A stretch of DNA of 64,000 nucleotides from Thamnaconus septentrionalis (GCA_009823395.1 CM020502.1:18694444-18758443); one strand, 5' to 3'; shown: positions 12,227 to 24,419, counted from the stretch's first letter. Made by a program: numbers and translations. The notes: generated by a model from the letters alone, not told the origin.

Positions 12227-12369
12227 TTCTTCTTCTTCTTCTTCTTCTTCTTCTTCTTCTTCTTCTTCTTCTTCTTCTTCTTCTTCTTCTTCTTCTTCTT
12301 CTTCTTCTTCTTCTTCTTCTTCTTCTTCTTTCTCATTGTTCTTCTTCTTCTTCTTCTTCTTCTTCTTCT
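12227..12369. repeat. Long (TTC)n tract in trappc9 3' UTR
   Basis: About 105 bp of perfect TTC repeats (12227-12331) is followed by a short interruption (CTCATTG) and about 30 bp more. On the coding strand the mRNA would carry UUC repeats. GAA/TTC tracts of this kind are polypyrimidine mirror repeats able to form triplex DNA. Confidence 0.97.
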
Positions 12370-13890
12370 CCCCTCAAGGTTTTCATTGTACATACCCACC
12401 TGTAAATAGTTTATTTTTTTGTCAAAGGTCACACAGTGTGTGCGCGCTGCAGGCGCAGTTTGAGGGAAATCTTTTCAAAAGACTTCACTGATTGTTACTG
12501 GCATCTAGGCGTCCATTATATATGCTGCCAGGCAGGGCAGAAACATCTTGGCGGACAAAAGACACGCGGAGGAATCGCGTTTGGAAGCAAGTGGAGCTGC
12601 TGGTGAGGCCGTGAGCGCTTCGAATCTCAACACTGCTGCTCGGTCTAATGACACTTTCATCACCTTCGTCATTCACTTGGCTTTTCGGTGGGGTTGATAT
12701 CAACAGAACATCCAGTTGGCAAAACTGCTTCTGTCTCGACAGGTCTTGACTCGACTCACCGCAGGATGTCGACTCAGAGGAAGAGTGTGGTAGGGAGTGT
12801 GAAATTTACCTTGTGCTTTCCTCTGAAGAGTTTTAGAGAGCGCTAGAAAATGAAAGAGGACATCAGTCCATTCAAACTGCACTGTCCCTACCTCTTGATG
12901 GACACGTGACCGACATAGAGCAGCGTGTTGTGGCAGCCTCTCCGAAAGGGTCTAAATGTGCAATTAAGCAAAACGAAAACCAAACAAAAAAAAAAAAAAC
13001 TACACAAGCTAAAATTGTAGCGTATAATTGTCAACATTTGGAGGGAAATTGTAATTCTGACAAATCTGGCAGATGTGGTTTTGCACACATGGTTTGCACC
13101 ACATTTGCCAGCTGGCCAACATTTGCTTGTAAGTTAGCGTTTGCTAGCCCGGGCTTAAAAGAGATGCTTTGGCCAGTTTAAATCCTACATCTAGGTTCCA
13201 TCTTTGGGAAAGCAGCCATGCATAACAGTCAAGCAGAGACTCCGCTTGCTGCTTCCTGCACCAACTTTTGTTCCAAGCTCAAAAAGAGCCACGTTCGGTT
13301 GTGATTAAGTGCTAAATATCATATGATTTTGTTCAAAATCTTCTTCTTTTTTTTTACATTTTAAATATTAGAGCTTCAAGAAGCTTACAGGCAGATTTTG
13401 TGTCACTGAACAGAACAAGTAGATGAATCAATGCAGCACCAACAGAAGAAATGAGATTCGCTGAAATCCAAAGCCAACGATATGAACGCGTTAAAATAAG
13501 TGATTTTTTTTTTTTTTCTTTTCTTACAGCTTTGCAATTACTTCTTCCCCTTCTGTGCCGGTGCACAAAACCATTGACTTGTGGGTGATTCTGAATTGTG
13601 TTGAATGATGCTAGTGTCTGACCTTTACCTGTTGTAAATAAATGACAAACAAAAAAAAAACAAAAAAAAAAACTTTTCAAACAGACATCCTAAATCTTTA
13701 CTTTCCGCCTCTCTTGGTTCGCTCCTGAGACGACTTCAGTCTCTGCTCTTCGTTGAAATCTCAAATGTTGCAAAACAGTTTACCAACAGTGATCAAACTC
13801 GCCAAGTTCATCCAGTCACACGAAACGGCACGCGCAAATTACAACAGATGATTATCCAAATGCAGTGTGGTTCTACTTATATCTACTTAC

Positions 13891-14204
13891 ACCAACAGTC
13901 AAAAGTTTGGACACACTATCTATGCCATTTATTTATCTGTAGTGCTTTCTACATTGTAAATACATACTGACGACATGAGCAAGATATATGTCATTGTGCA
14001 GCAAAGAAAAACCCGTTCAATAACTCTCAGAACTTAAATATAAAAGATGTTTGAGTTATTTTACACTTTTATTGTTTCCTACATAATTCCATGTGTGTTC
14101 ATCCGTAGTGTTGTTGCCTCCAGTGAGAAACTGCAATGCGAATAGTCATAAGAATGAAAGAAAAGACCTTAAATTCATAGGGTGTGTCCAAACTTTTGAC
14201 TGGT
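13891..14204. mobile_element. MITE, Tc1/mariner-like, with matching terminal inverted repeats (copy A)
   Basis: The left end CAGTCAAAAGTTTGGACACAC mirrors the right end GTGTGTCCAAACTTTTGACTG. The internal phrases ATACTGACGACATGAGCAAGA, ACATAATTCCATGTGTGTTC and CAGTGAGAAACTGCAATG match a second copy at 63550-63873. It is about 314 bp and has no transposase coding. The TIR is typical of a widespread fish Tc1-type family; the superfamily is inferred. Confidence 0.8.
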
Positions 14205-16228
14205 AGCGTATATTTTGTACAATGTGTGGAATATACATTTTTGTTAAATATAGTTTAATATTTAATTTAGTTTAAGTTTTAATAAAACCTTTTTTTTTTT
14301 TCTATCTAAACGTTACTTTCTTTTCTCTTTTTCAAATGATTAGCTCCAACTTTGATATCTCTTTTGGCAGCGCAGCTATTAGTTTAATGTTTCATGCCAA
14401 ATTGATGCGCCTATATTTTCAGCATCGTTGAGCAGTGCACCAATTTTTTGGATTGATTTGGTTAGAAATGAGTCACGTTGGTGTGGAATTTCAATTGGTT
14501 TCTTCTCTTAATGACGCTAAACCTGCTATTAAAAAAAATGTCCTTGTCATCACGCACCACTCGGAGAACGTTCTCCACCTATTCCTCGCGTGCTGGCCGC
14601 GAACCAGTTCACCCACGGCGCTCCTCGAGGACCGTCTTCGGGAATGAGTTTTAGTTATGTACCATCTGGGGACCCTGAACCCATCGTCAGCCTGTCACGC
14701 TCGCCCCAGTCCCGGCTAAGATAAGTGTTGAACTCGCTGCAGGCCCCCTTCCTCCGACACCCTTGCTCATTGACCAAACGTGACCAGGGGCGATAAGGCG
14801 ATGCTGGAGGGAGATTAGCCTTGTCAAGAGGTTAAATGTATGGGGAGCCTCGGGGTGCTCGAGGAGGGTCTGGTGGCTTTAAAAGAGGGATTATCAGTGA
14901 ATTAAAAAGAAGAAGAAAAAAAACACTGTGCAGGTAGGTGGAGGGTTTGTGTCCTCTAACCTGACCTGCCAAACTGATCCATGACGTGAAAAAAGCACAA
15001 TCCTTTTTTTCCTCCCCTCTAGCAATTACCAATGCATATACGACAGCGAGGAAAACTTCCTTATAGATTCCCGTTTGCGAGGCAGTGTAATTGCTAGAAT
15101 TACAAGTCTAAATTCCCACACACACACCTTTACAAGCTCCCAGACCAACCAGTTCTCAGCCAAAGAGTTTTTTCTTTCTTAAATTTACGAATTACCTTGT
15201 CCTCATTTCGTCTCCTTGTCTCAGACACATTTGTGGGTAGAATGTAATGTGTCAACACCTGTAATTTAATTTATAAATGAGTGGTGACTCCGAGTCAGAT
15301 TACATAAGCACAATGCAATAAAAGGTGGACGAAACGCTGGGGGAAAAAATCATGTCTTCCACACTGAGGTGTGAGAGGGGGACATTCCTCTGAAAGCACT
15401 CCGAAAAAGGCTTTGGACAGAAACTTCAAGGGGAAATAATGATTGGACGGAAGTTTGCTTTAAATAATCTAAAGCAGCATCATCTGCAGCTTACTAAATA
15501 AATAACAGTGTTGATATTTCCTTAAAAAAAGAAAGAAAGAAAATAAGGTATTGTGTTGTTGAGAGATTGTAATCGGATTAAACGTCACCCGAAAATGGTT
15601 TGGGGTATCCGAGTTTCACAATCTCTCGCTCGTATTTAGTCTGATAAGGAGAAGAAAAATTAAATGTCAACAAAGATATTCCCAAACCGGAGAATCTTTG
15701 TTCTTACGAGACGATCTACAATCGAATCCCTCTGTAGCTGGTGTTGCTCCGTTTCACAGACAAATATAGACCCGGCTGCTTTCTGTGATTCATCGAAGAA
15801 AGCAGACAAATAAATAAATAAATAACCGCGTTTGATTTGAAAGAGCCGAATACGCACGCACACACACACGCACGCTGAAACACTTTTTGCAGCCTTGTTT
15901 ATTCGTCAGCAACCGCCACCTTTGCTTTTGACCAGAGACTCTCACATCAACGGCAGCTCAGCGTCACTTCACCTCTCCGCTGTCCCCGCCCACCGCCGGG
16001 GCTCGTGAGTCATGGCTCCGTGCTCCGTCTTCTGTCACCAGACTGGCCCGGGGGGGGCGAGAGCCGTGTCGCCGTTGGTGACTCACCTGTGACACCAGGT
16101 CGCGCTTCAATCAGCTGTCGGGGCCGCCAGCTTCACTGTTGTCTGAGCCAACAGTTTGCGCAGGGACAAGTTCAGTCCGAGCAGGCGGCTGGCAGTCACT
16201 CTGGTGGAGGTACGCTGTTCCCTTTCGA

Positions 16229-16736
16229 GCTGCATTTCCCTTACCGTTTTTTGGTGTTTTTTTTTTTTCAAAATAAAAGCGATATTTCTTAAGAAAAAAA
16301 TCGACAAGGTACAATTGCGATTTGCAGGCGTTTCCATTGAATGGTGTGAAGCGCATAAGCCGCAATTCTCCCCGCGAGATTTTACGTGAATTATGTTTGC
16401 TTTTGTTTGTTTGCTGTCAAGAATGGTTGTTATATTTTTCTCTTTGATTACTTGTAAAATATATATATGTATTCTATCTCCTCCGTCCAAACATAACGCG
16501 CCATTTTCACTTGAAGTGAACTGGTCACGTGACCTCGTATGTCACATCCGCAGACGTGAATTTCCATGACACTTTTGCGATATACCTCCTCATTGATACA
16601 TCGGAAAAACCACCTCATAGTGTAAAAATCTTAAGCGATGTTTGAGAGGTTTTTTGAAGTTTAGGTGTTTCCATTACCAGTTATTTTATTGCGATAATTA
16701 AGTTTTGCGCAATTCAAGTGGAAATGGAAACACAGC
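16229..16736. mobile_element. Non-autonomous DNA element, family A, complete copy (about 508 bp)
   Basis: The left terminus AGCTGCATTTCCCTTACC is the imperfect reverse complement of the right terminus GGAAATGGAAACACAGCT. The interior contains CGCCATTTTCACTTGAAGTG and the phrases shared with 9010-9222 and 30872-31162. It has no coding capacity. This is the only copy in the window with both ends, so it defines the family boundaries here. Confidence 0.7.
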
Positions 16737-17277
16737 TTCTGCCTCTGTTTGGGATTTTCATTTATTTGATTATTTATTTTTTATTTTTACAAATTGGCCC
16801 TGAAGGGACAAGGATTGCCGGTGCATGATTAGAGGCTTTGTGAGGATAATAATTCCACCTGATCCCCCCCAGGGTTGAATTAAAGTACATTAGCTTTTAG
16901 AGTCCAAAACTGTATTCAAACTTCCATAATGATATTTTTGTTTTAGAATGTCATATTCCACAGCAATTTCAAGGTATCCGGATTGCTGAGATACTTGTAC
17001 TCAAAAGCTCTCACCTGGGTCATTTTCAGCAAATCACATCACCCATCAGGCTCCTTTAGCCAGAGGGACTCTCCCAGACTTCAGAGGCTCAGACTGACTG
17101 GACAGAGGGTGAAACTTTCCTCGCTTCGCCCCTGCAGTGTTACCAGTAGGGATGCACTGATACTCGAGTACTCTACATGTGCTCGTAAAATACGTGCCGA
17201 GACCACGGAACCGAGACCTGTTGTATATGTGTGCATATGACAATAATTTTGTTACAGTTGTCTTTGTACTGCAGTGA

Positions 17278-17430
17278 AACTTGTGTTGTGTTGTTGTTTG
17301 TCTCTTCATGGCCCTGCAATGAACTGGCGACTTTGTCCAGCGTGTCACCCTGCCTTCCCCCTATGACAGCTGGGATAGGCTCTAGCCTCTGCTCTAGCAG
17401 ACATCCGTGACCCTGAGCTTGGGAAGTATC
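17278..17430 (+). repeat. Teleost dispersed repeat, 3' fragment
   Basis: TGGCCCTGCAATGAACTGGC, GACTTTGTCCAGCGTGTCACC and CAGCTGGGATAGGCTCTAGCC are classic 3'-half phrases of the family seen at 1378-1695. Confidence 0.65.
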
Positions 17431-17816
17431 AGTAAGTTGCAATCTTGCACAGGAAATGTGTTAGGGTGTCGAGGAATTCCACAGTTGGCAAAACTGGTCA
17501 GCTTGAATGTGATTGGCAAAAGGTTCGCCCACCTTGAAATGGGACCTACTCCAAACCCTGACTCTGGATGCAACATAGGGTGATGGTTAAATCCAAAAGC
17601 ACCCATGAAGGTCGAATTTGAAGTTGAGCGACAAACAGCATTTCCACCCAAAGTGTCGTCGTCTGTTTACACAAGAGAATAATACACCGGCGAGCCGAGA
17701 TAATCGGCCGCGCATACACTGTAAACCAGCTCAAAGTCATGACCTTTGTGCTTATTAATTTGCTTTCGCGCTGATTTCGCACAGGGTGCGAAATTGCAAA
17801 GATTCCGCCTGGCCAA

Positions 17817-17838
17817 AAAACAACAACAACAACAACAA
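17817..17838. repeat. (CAA)n short tract
   Basis: About seven CAA units, uninterrupted, in intergenic DNA. Confidence 0.8.
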
Positions 17839-18167
17839 AACGCAAACTGTCAAGCAACTTTCCGGAGGGCCGCGTCCACCAATGACGCTGGTTTGTCTGA
17901 AGTCGACGGGCCTTTGCCAAGCTCTTTTCTTATATGCTAATTCTCTAAGCAGCATAGTGTTTACTGACCCTCATGGGATCTTTTTCAGTGTGTGTATGTG
18001 TGCGCGTGTGTGTATCCAGCGTCCTGACCGTATTTACATGGGGCGACCCAGCCGCATTTCTCAATGTGCACATTTACCGCTCTGGCGTTAATTAGTTTAT
18101 TGTGTCTGGCGTGTGGTGCCGTTAAAGAGGAAGAAATAGACACTAACCTCAAAGTAAATAACAACTT

Positions 18168-18187
18168 TGACCTGCAGGGGGCGCCGT
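18168..18187 (+). promoter_or_regulatory. Candidate CTCF site
   Basis: CCTGCAGGGGGCGC at 18171-18184 differs by one base from the CTCF core CCAGCAGGGGGCGC. It lies between trappc9 and kcnk9, where an insulator would be plausible. This is a motif match only. Confidence 0.35.
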
Positions 18188-19658
18188 CACAAACCTGATT
18201 ACTTTCAACAAAGTGCCGGTGTCACAGGATATGCTGTGAGGGTGACATCATTCTATTCCCACTGAATTACTGACTCAACTTGAACTTTGAAAGAAAAGAA
18301 CTTTTGTGTCATCCTTGCTAATGTTAGTCAGTTTAAAACTTTTTTTCGATTTTTTTTTTCCCCCTTTTAATCTTTAAAAATATGTTAAGGAAAAAAAGGA
18401 ATGAATGTGCAGGGGACCTTATTTTCTGGTCACAACAATTAACTCATTAAAATGAAGCATTGTTTTGCTAATTCCCTGTTTTTAAGTCGATACCCCTTCC
18501 CCAAATATGGATGTAAGATGGATGCAGGTAAGGATAAAAATAATAATTGAAAAAAACATAAAAGCCTATTTGTAACTTTGTTTTCAAAAGGTGTTTGAAT
18601 ACTTAAAGTTTATTGATATCACTACTACCAGCAGTCGTAATAATACAATGACTAAAATAAACTTATTTTAGTTAATATGATATCATTATTTATTAATTCT
18701 ATTTTTACCTCTATGAGTCACAGCCAATTCCCCACATCTTCAGAATTAGGTTTCTCAGATTCCACTCAGATTCCATCATTGACCTTTTACTCACGCATGC
18801 ACAATAGTGGCTTTTTTTTCTCCCTCATTTTTTTTTTTGATATCCAGCCGTGCATTCTCAATTTCTTGTTTAATTAACTTACAGACCTTCTCCATGACTC
18901 GGCTGTATCACAGAGACGCCGCTAAAAGGCAGATTTTTAACTGACTTAAACGTCGCCGCCGGCTGGCAGCCTTTTCATCAGCGGGAAGAAACGCCTTTGT
19001 CACTGTTGTGGAAAATGCCAAGTCATAATTTATGTCCTCGCAGCACCTGACTGCAAGGGTCATATCATTAGCAAGTCGTTTCTTTTCGCACACTGCTCGT
19101 GCTCAAGGCTTGCCTACTGCTCTTTACCTGTTCAATTGCCGTTTTAAGTCCCAATAACCCAGACCTTTATTTTCAAGTACTTCTTTTTTGACAAGGAGAG
19201 CAGGCAGGTTTCCAGCCAATGCTTTTATTTTTGCTTCTGCATTCCACAGATCATTATCATTTCTATTTGTTATTAATCCCACTGTATTTTGCGCAGATGA
19301 TGAACAAAGCATTGATACAGCGCAAACATTTATCAATTTTAGGTTATCAAATTACGTTTCCCGAGGGTGTTCCACACGGCTTTGATCCAAGACCTTTATT
19401 TATTCCAAGTTTTTAAAAAGTTGTATATCCTCATATTGTTAAAAACCACATAATGACCATTTAAAAAAAATCGTTCTGGTTCTTCACAGTAAACTAGTAA
19501 AGTAAAACCAATCACTGTTGCTTCAAAGGCATTTCCACTGAAGTGAACTAAACTTGTGAAAAGTTAACTAAGTAAAAATAAAGGGGCCTCAATATGTACC
19601 ACCCATCCATCCATCCTCACTCCAGCACTCATCTGAACTCAGGTAGCAGTGGCTAATG

Positions 19659-20007
19659 CAGCGGTGGGCAAACCTTTTGACTGGTGGGCCACAGTGAGTT
19701 CTATAATTTGACAGATGGGACCGGAGCAGGAGCAGATGGATGGAGTGTTTGGTGGCCCACCTCATAGGAGAAATAAACATTTTGTGGGATACGTAGAAAA
19801 CATTAAAAATGCAGAAAGCATTACAACAGAATATGTGTCTTGGAAGCCCCGCAGTATTTAGCTCTATATTGGAATGATTCTTAGAACACTGAAAAAAATG
19901 GATGAAAGGCAGCTATTTTTTTACTTACTTACCATTAATAGCATTGTTCAAGTTCAGCAGCTTAGCTGGCCGCATATGGCCCCCGGGCCTGGGTTTGCCC
20001 ATGCCTG
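19659..20007. mobile_element. hAT-like non-autonomous element (family B, copy 1)
   Basis: The left end CAGCGGTGGGCAAAC and the right end GTTTGCCCATGCCTG are inverted. Flanking octamers GGCTAATG (19651-19658) and GGCTAGCG (20008-20015) match at six of eight positions and look like a decayed 8-bp target duplication. The interior shares CGGAGCAGGAGCAGATGGAT, GTATTTAGCTCT and CATATGGCCCCCGGGCC with 59562-59892. There is no transposase. Confidence 0.8.
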
Positions 20008-20657
20008 GGCTAGCGGGCACCCTGCCCCCCCCCCCTTGTGTGTTTCCCTCCCTTTTTGTTTGCATTTCCACCTGTTCCCCATCGCCTTGTGTGTATACAG
20101 CTTGTGTTTCCCTTTGTCTTGTCACAGTTTGTCTTGTCCCTCCTGCCAGCGAACCTGTTGGCCTCTAAGCCTTTTTCTTGCCGGTGATTTATGGTTATTC
20201 TTCCAGTCAGAAGCGTTCCTCTGCAAGAGTGACTTTTAATCCGTACTTTGTCTTTTAAAAAATAAAATAAAAATAAAAATAAAAATAAATCAAAGTGTTT
20301 CAAGCTGAACTTTGTCCCTAAGTTGTTTGATCAGGTTCAGGTCAATGCTCAGTAGTGACACACGTGACCTTTTGTGGCGCATTAGCAGTGGTGGTGTTTA
20401 GTTTGGATATTAAATCAAGAACTTCTTTCCAAAATACCCTCAATTTTCGACAACTCCACATGCAATGTAACACAGGGTGCCAACTTCTACCATACATTTG
20501 ATGCAACAGCCAGGAATATTAGGGTTAAAGTGGTGTAATTTAACAGGTTTGATATGAAAATGTACTTTTCTAAGTAAGTTTTGGCCAGCAGTAGAATATG
20601 CACCCTTTCTCTGTTTGAGGTGTTTGAACACACAGAAAACAGCATTACGGCAGAGTT

Positions 20658-20660
<3 letters not shown>

Positions 20661-20706
<46 letters not shown>
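20661..20706. repeat. (AC)n microsatellite
   Basis: About 23 perfect AC units. Confidence 0.95.
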
Positions 20707-20708
<2 letters not shown>

Positions 20709-20789
20709 TCCTTAAAGAAAGTTGACCTCAGCGGAAGGACACCGGCGATGCGCAGAGCGTCTCGTCTCCAGCTAAAATGAAGTTTCTTA

Positions 20790-20900
20790 TCAGGAAAATC
20801 CGAAAGGCGCATTATTAGCCGCAATTACCTTGCAGGCGAGGCTTTAATTCTGATTGAAATCAGCCGAATAATAGTCTGATCAATCTGTGCTGATTCATCT
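20790..20900. promoter_or_regulatory. Candidate conserved non-coding block
   Basis: A dense run of homeodomain-type and related cores is seen: CATTATTAGCC, GCAATTACC, CTTTAATTCTGATTG, CCGAATAATAG and CTGATTCATC, with balanced, non-repetitive composition. The look is that of a developmental enhancer. Conservation cannot be tested from one sequence. Confidence 0.25.
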
Positions 20901-22260
20901 TCCCTCCCCGTGTGATATCAGTGAGGAAATGGCTTGTTTGAAGGCAAACAGGGCGCTCGGAGTTTTTTTTTGGTGGCAAACTAATTCCACTGCAAACAGC
21001 ACAAGAAAAGTCTGTGCAAATCAGTCTGAGAGTATCTGGAGTTCATTTCACTTCCTGGCTCCTCTCTCTCTCTCTCTTTCAACGTGGAGTTGTGAGAAGC
21101 ATCGGGGAAGGAAAAGCTTCTTTTTGACACCTGCACTTTGTCACGCCACGGCCTGCAGTGTAGTGCGGCCAGGAAACCTGGCAGCAAGAACGCGCTGCTG
21201 CTTAATTAATGCTCTATCTGCCTCGGCACACGCGCACGGAGGAATATGAATTAAACCAAAGCTGAAATGTAAAAATCTGGCCGTGGCATACGCAAAAATG
21301 TGCCCCTGAAGTTCAGCTGAATTTGTTTCAAAGCTTTGGTTCCGTCAGCTGTAGGTTCATAGAGTTAAATCATGCCAGATAGCGAAATGTTTGTTCTCAT
21401 TTTTTTGAAAGCATTTATATATCAGTATGTAGAGTCTAAAATCTTTGGCTATAGTTGCTCCTCCTTCCTCACGGAGAGAACTTGGTACTTCTTGCCGTTT
21501 AAAGGGAGGGGGATCCGACTTCAACGTTCGCTGGCACAGAAACAAGTCAGAAGACGTCTCTCGAGATGCTGGTAAGTTTGATTTTTTTTTTTTTCCAGGC
21601 AAAATGACAAAAAAGGCTTCGCTTTATACATTAGGGTTGTTAATCCCAGTAGTTCGTTTCCCGTAATTGGCTGCAGCATCTAAAGAATGAAAGCACTTGG
21701 CATCACTCATTTAAACGTTGGCTTGGATCCACTGAGATTTGAGGACTTGTTTCAAATCACACTCGGTCACTCAGCTGTATGTTTGGTGCTAATTTTGATT
21801 GATAAAAGTTAACAAGAGGAAGTCTGGTTAGTCACGGCTCTTTTAATATTACTCCTTGTGGTGCTGAAGCGAGAAATGCGAGAAATGTTTCAGAAAACTT
21901 GTTTACCTACCTACAATTCGGACGTGTTAGCTTTCTTTTTTAAAATGAAAACAAACTATTTCATTTTAAACAGCAATTAACGCACTTCATTTCACTTCAT
22001 GTTCTCATTTTGCTGACAGTAATCTACCACCCCAATTCCAAAAACCTTCCGTTTGGATCATTTTTTTGAGTGAGTATAGCAGAACCAGAGTCCCGAGTCG
22101 TTGCTCGCTATGAGGAACTGGCAAGCATCGAGTGTTGTTGCTCTCACCAACAAGCGGCGCTGCTCTTTTGCTCAGTGGCTGCAGTGACAGTCAAGAAATA
22201 TGATTGTTCAGCTTTAAAGGTGAGAGAATGTTAAACTATTCATCCTCCATGCCATTTGAA

Positions 22261-22299
<39 letters not shown>
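22261..22299. repeat. (GAT)n microsatellite
   Basis: Thirteen perfect GAT units, followed by TAT. Confidence 0.95.
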
Positions 22300-22300
<1 letters not shown>

Positions 22301-22494
22301 ATTATACACTTTCTCTCGGTTACAAATAGAAATATGACACGAATCAAAGTGACTTAGGAAATCTCTCCATCAGGCATACCAAGTTAACACCAGCAGACAA
22401 GCATTTTCAAACCCAACTGTCATTCTGATTTTCCAGGCTGTTATAATGGTGATAAATAAAAAAGTGTCCGGGTGAGGCAGGCTTGTCAAAAAGA

Positions 22495-22498
<4 letters not shown>

Positions 22499-22526
<28 letters not shown>
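22499..22526. repeat. Poly(A) tract
   Basis: Twenty-eight consecutive A residues. There is no recognisable retroelement body immediately upstream. Confidence 0.9.
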
Positions 22527-22527
<1 letters not shown>

Positions 22528-23703
22528 GATGCACAAAATATCGCCTTGAATAAATGAGATCTGCCTCTACTGATGTTTTCTTTCCCCCCCCTCCCTTTCA
22601 CTATTTCAGGCCGCTGCCCTCAGTTTGGAAAAGAGCACTGACACTGACACGCCTTCGCAACATCTGTTGTCCGCGACCTGTTGGAAAAGCAGAGGCACCT
22701 CGGTGTACTGTGAGTTTGGAGTCACTGCCACAGAGACACTTGGCAATTCTTCAACTTTCCCTGCCGGAGCTTTTGCAAAGGAAAGCATCAGTTCTGTAGG
22801 TGGGCCGGGCACGCAACTTGAGATGCGAAGGAAAGGGGAGCTAAATATAGAAGAGCTACACATCCAGACGCTGTCGATTAGTGGAGCTGCCCAGCCTGCT
22901 TTTGTAAAACACTGGTTGATACCACGCAGATTCTGACAGGAGTATAAGAGTCGACGTGTATTGAAAAAAGAAACTCCTTAAAACAAAACACAAACATCCA
23001 TGCAATATTTTGCTTTTTGAATCACGTATTTATATGTTTTTTTTACCTAATGGGAGCATTTTGTTGTGACTTTTCACATTCTATTTGCACATTCACATTA
23101 GCAAACATAGAATGCATTCGTTTTCACTCTCTCACATCAGTAGCTGAGCAAACAAGACCAACTGAAATGGGAAATTGAATATACCCCCTTTTTCAGTCCT
23201 GTATTGTCACTTTTACAAAAGAGCAATTTCACACAATATTGTATCGTTGTTTGTGCTCTCAGAGGCCACTGATGACAAGGCTTTCCCACGATGCCTTGCA
23301 AACGGTCTTGGGTCCAGATATTCATTCACTTCAGGAGCATTACTTGTATCCAACCACGTGCAGCGGGAGCACAAGACTCTCTTTAAAAAAACACTCTTAA
23401 TCTTCACAAATGCAAGAAATAAATCAGTCTGACTCAAACTCCAAGAGTTGCAAATGATCAGCATCAAAAACACAAATTTTCACATGTTGAATAAATAAAG
23501 GTATAAAAACAGACATTTAATAATTTAAAAACCAAAACGTGAAGCATCCAAAATAGCAGAACATTTAAAAAAAAAAAAAAGAAGAAACATTTAGGATCCT
23601 CAAGACTCTTTATTGTCATGTGCTCAACACCAGCAACATTTCTGCTGGAGTCCAGTTTTCCCTCGACTCCACAACCCGCTCTTATTTGGAGTCAGGTCAA
23701 ATT

Positions 23704-23728
23704 AATAAATAAATAAATAAATAAATAA
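23704..23728. repeat. (AATA)n microsatellite
   Basis: Six AATA units, uninterrupted. Confidence 0.85.
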
Positions 23729-23823
23729 AACAAAAACCCAAAAATCTTTAGTGGCAACAATGTAAACAGGGGGCCCCACTGGTGGTCATCTCGCGAGGAT
23801 TCGTTTGTGTTCAGAATGAACGA

Positions 23824-23874
23824 GCGTGCGTGCGTGCCTGCTTGCGTGCCGGCGTGCCTGCTTGCGTGCCGGCG
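23824..23874. repeat. Short GC-rich minisatellite
   Basis: A 20-bp unit containing GTGCCTGCTTGCGTGCCGGC is present twice in tandem, preceded by CGTG units. It directly abuts the RE1 motif. Confidence 0.8.
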
Positions 23875-23883
23875 TCTGCATCC

Positions 23884-23904
23884 TTCAGCACCACGGACAG
23901 CGCA
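23884..23904 (+). promoter_or_regulatory. RE1/NRSE motif (REST binding site) upstream of kcnk9
   Basis: The left half TTCAGCACC and the right half GGACAGCGC are separated by the canonical two-base spacer AC. Of the 21 positions of the RE1 consensus only the last differs (A for C). RE1 is bound by the zinc-finger repressor REST/NRSF, which silences neuronal genes in non-neuronal cells. The site sits 1.86 kb upstream of the kcnk9 start codon, and KCNK9 is chiefly a neuronal channel gene, so it is a natural target. The match is seen directly; binding and target assignment are inferred. Confidence 0.8.
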
Positions 23905-23977
23905 GCAGCTGCGTTCCGCTCCGGCGCGTGAAGAGGCGCTGGCGATGTGACCGTCCTGGTGGAAGTAAAACCACCCC

Positions 23978-23978
<1 letters not shown>

Positions 23979-24042
<64 letters not shown>
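23979..24042. repeat. (CA)n microsatellite
   Basis: About 32 perfect CA units, 75 bp downstream of the RE1 motif. Confidence 0.95.
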
Positions 24043-24044
<2 letters not shown>

Positions 24045-24296
24045 TGAGTAGGAGAGTAGGAGGAGGAGGAGGAGGGGGGAGGGTTCTGCTTTCCGTGGGA
24101 GGGGTCGGGGGTTGGGAGGGTGAGTTTGGGGGAGGTCACGCGGCCACACGCGCCCCCGACAGCAGTCGAGGTTTTGTGCAACAACTCGTTAACAGCGCGT
24201 CGCTCGCTCGACTCTCCGGAGCCATGGTGCGTCCAGGTTCGTCGTGACACTTGGAGACACGGAGAGGCAGTAGGAGCGACTGACGCCCACCGAGCA

Positions 24297-24384
<88 letters not shown>
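24297..24384. repeat. (CT)n(AT)n compound microsatellite
   Basis: Twelve CT units are followed by 32 AT units without interruption, about 1.4 kb upstream of the kcnk9 start. Confidence 0.95.
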
Positions 24385-24386
<2 letters not shown>

Positions 24387-24419
24387 CCGAGCTGCTAGTG
24401 ACACGCATGGTTGAACTCC

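Larger units (their letters stand above)
12193..18100 (+). other. trappc9 3' UTR and proximal intergenic DNA
   Basis: The 3' UTR starts at 12193. Candidate poly(A) signals are AATAAA within GTAAATAAATGAC near 13634-13642 and TTAATAAAACC near 14279-14288; which one is used cannot be told. The stretch also holds the TTC tract, a Tc1/mariner-like MITE (13891-14204), a complete family-A element (16229-16736), a dispersed-repeat fragment (17278-17430) and an AAC run at 17817-17838. No coding sequence was recognised. Confidence 0.7.

Noticed and set aside
11941..12432. Minus-strand frame with a long lysine run
   Set aside because: It is a translation of the TTC tract's complement overlapping the trappc9 terminal exon.
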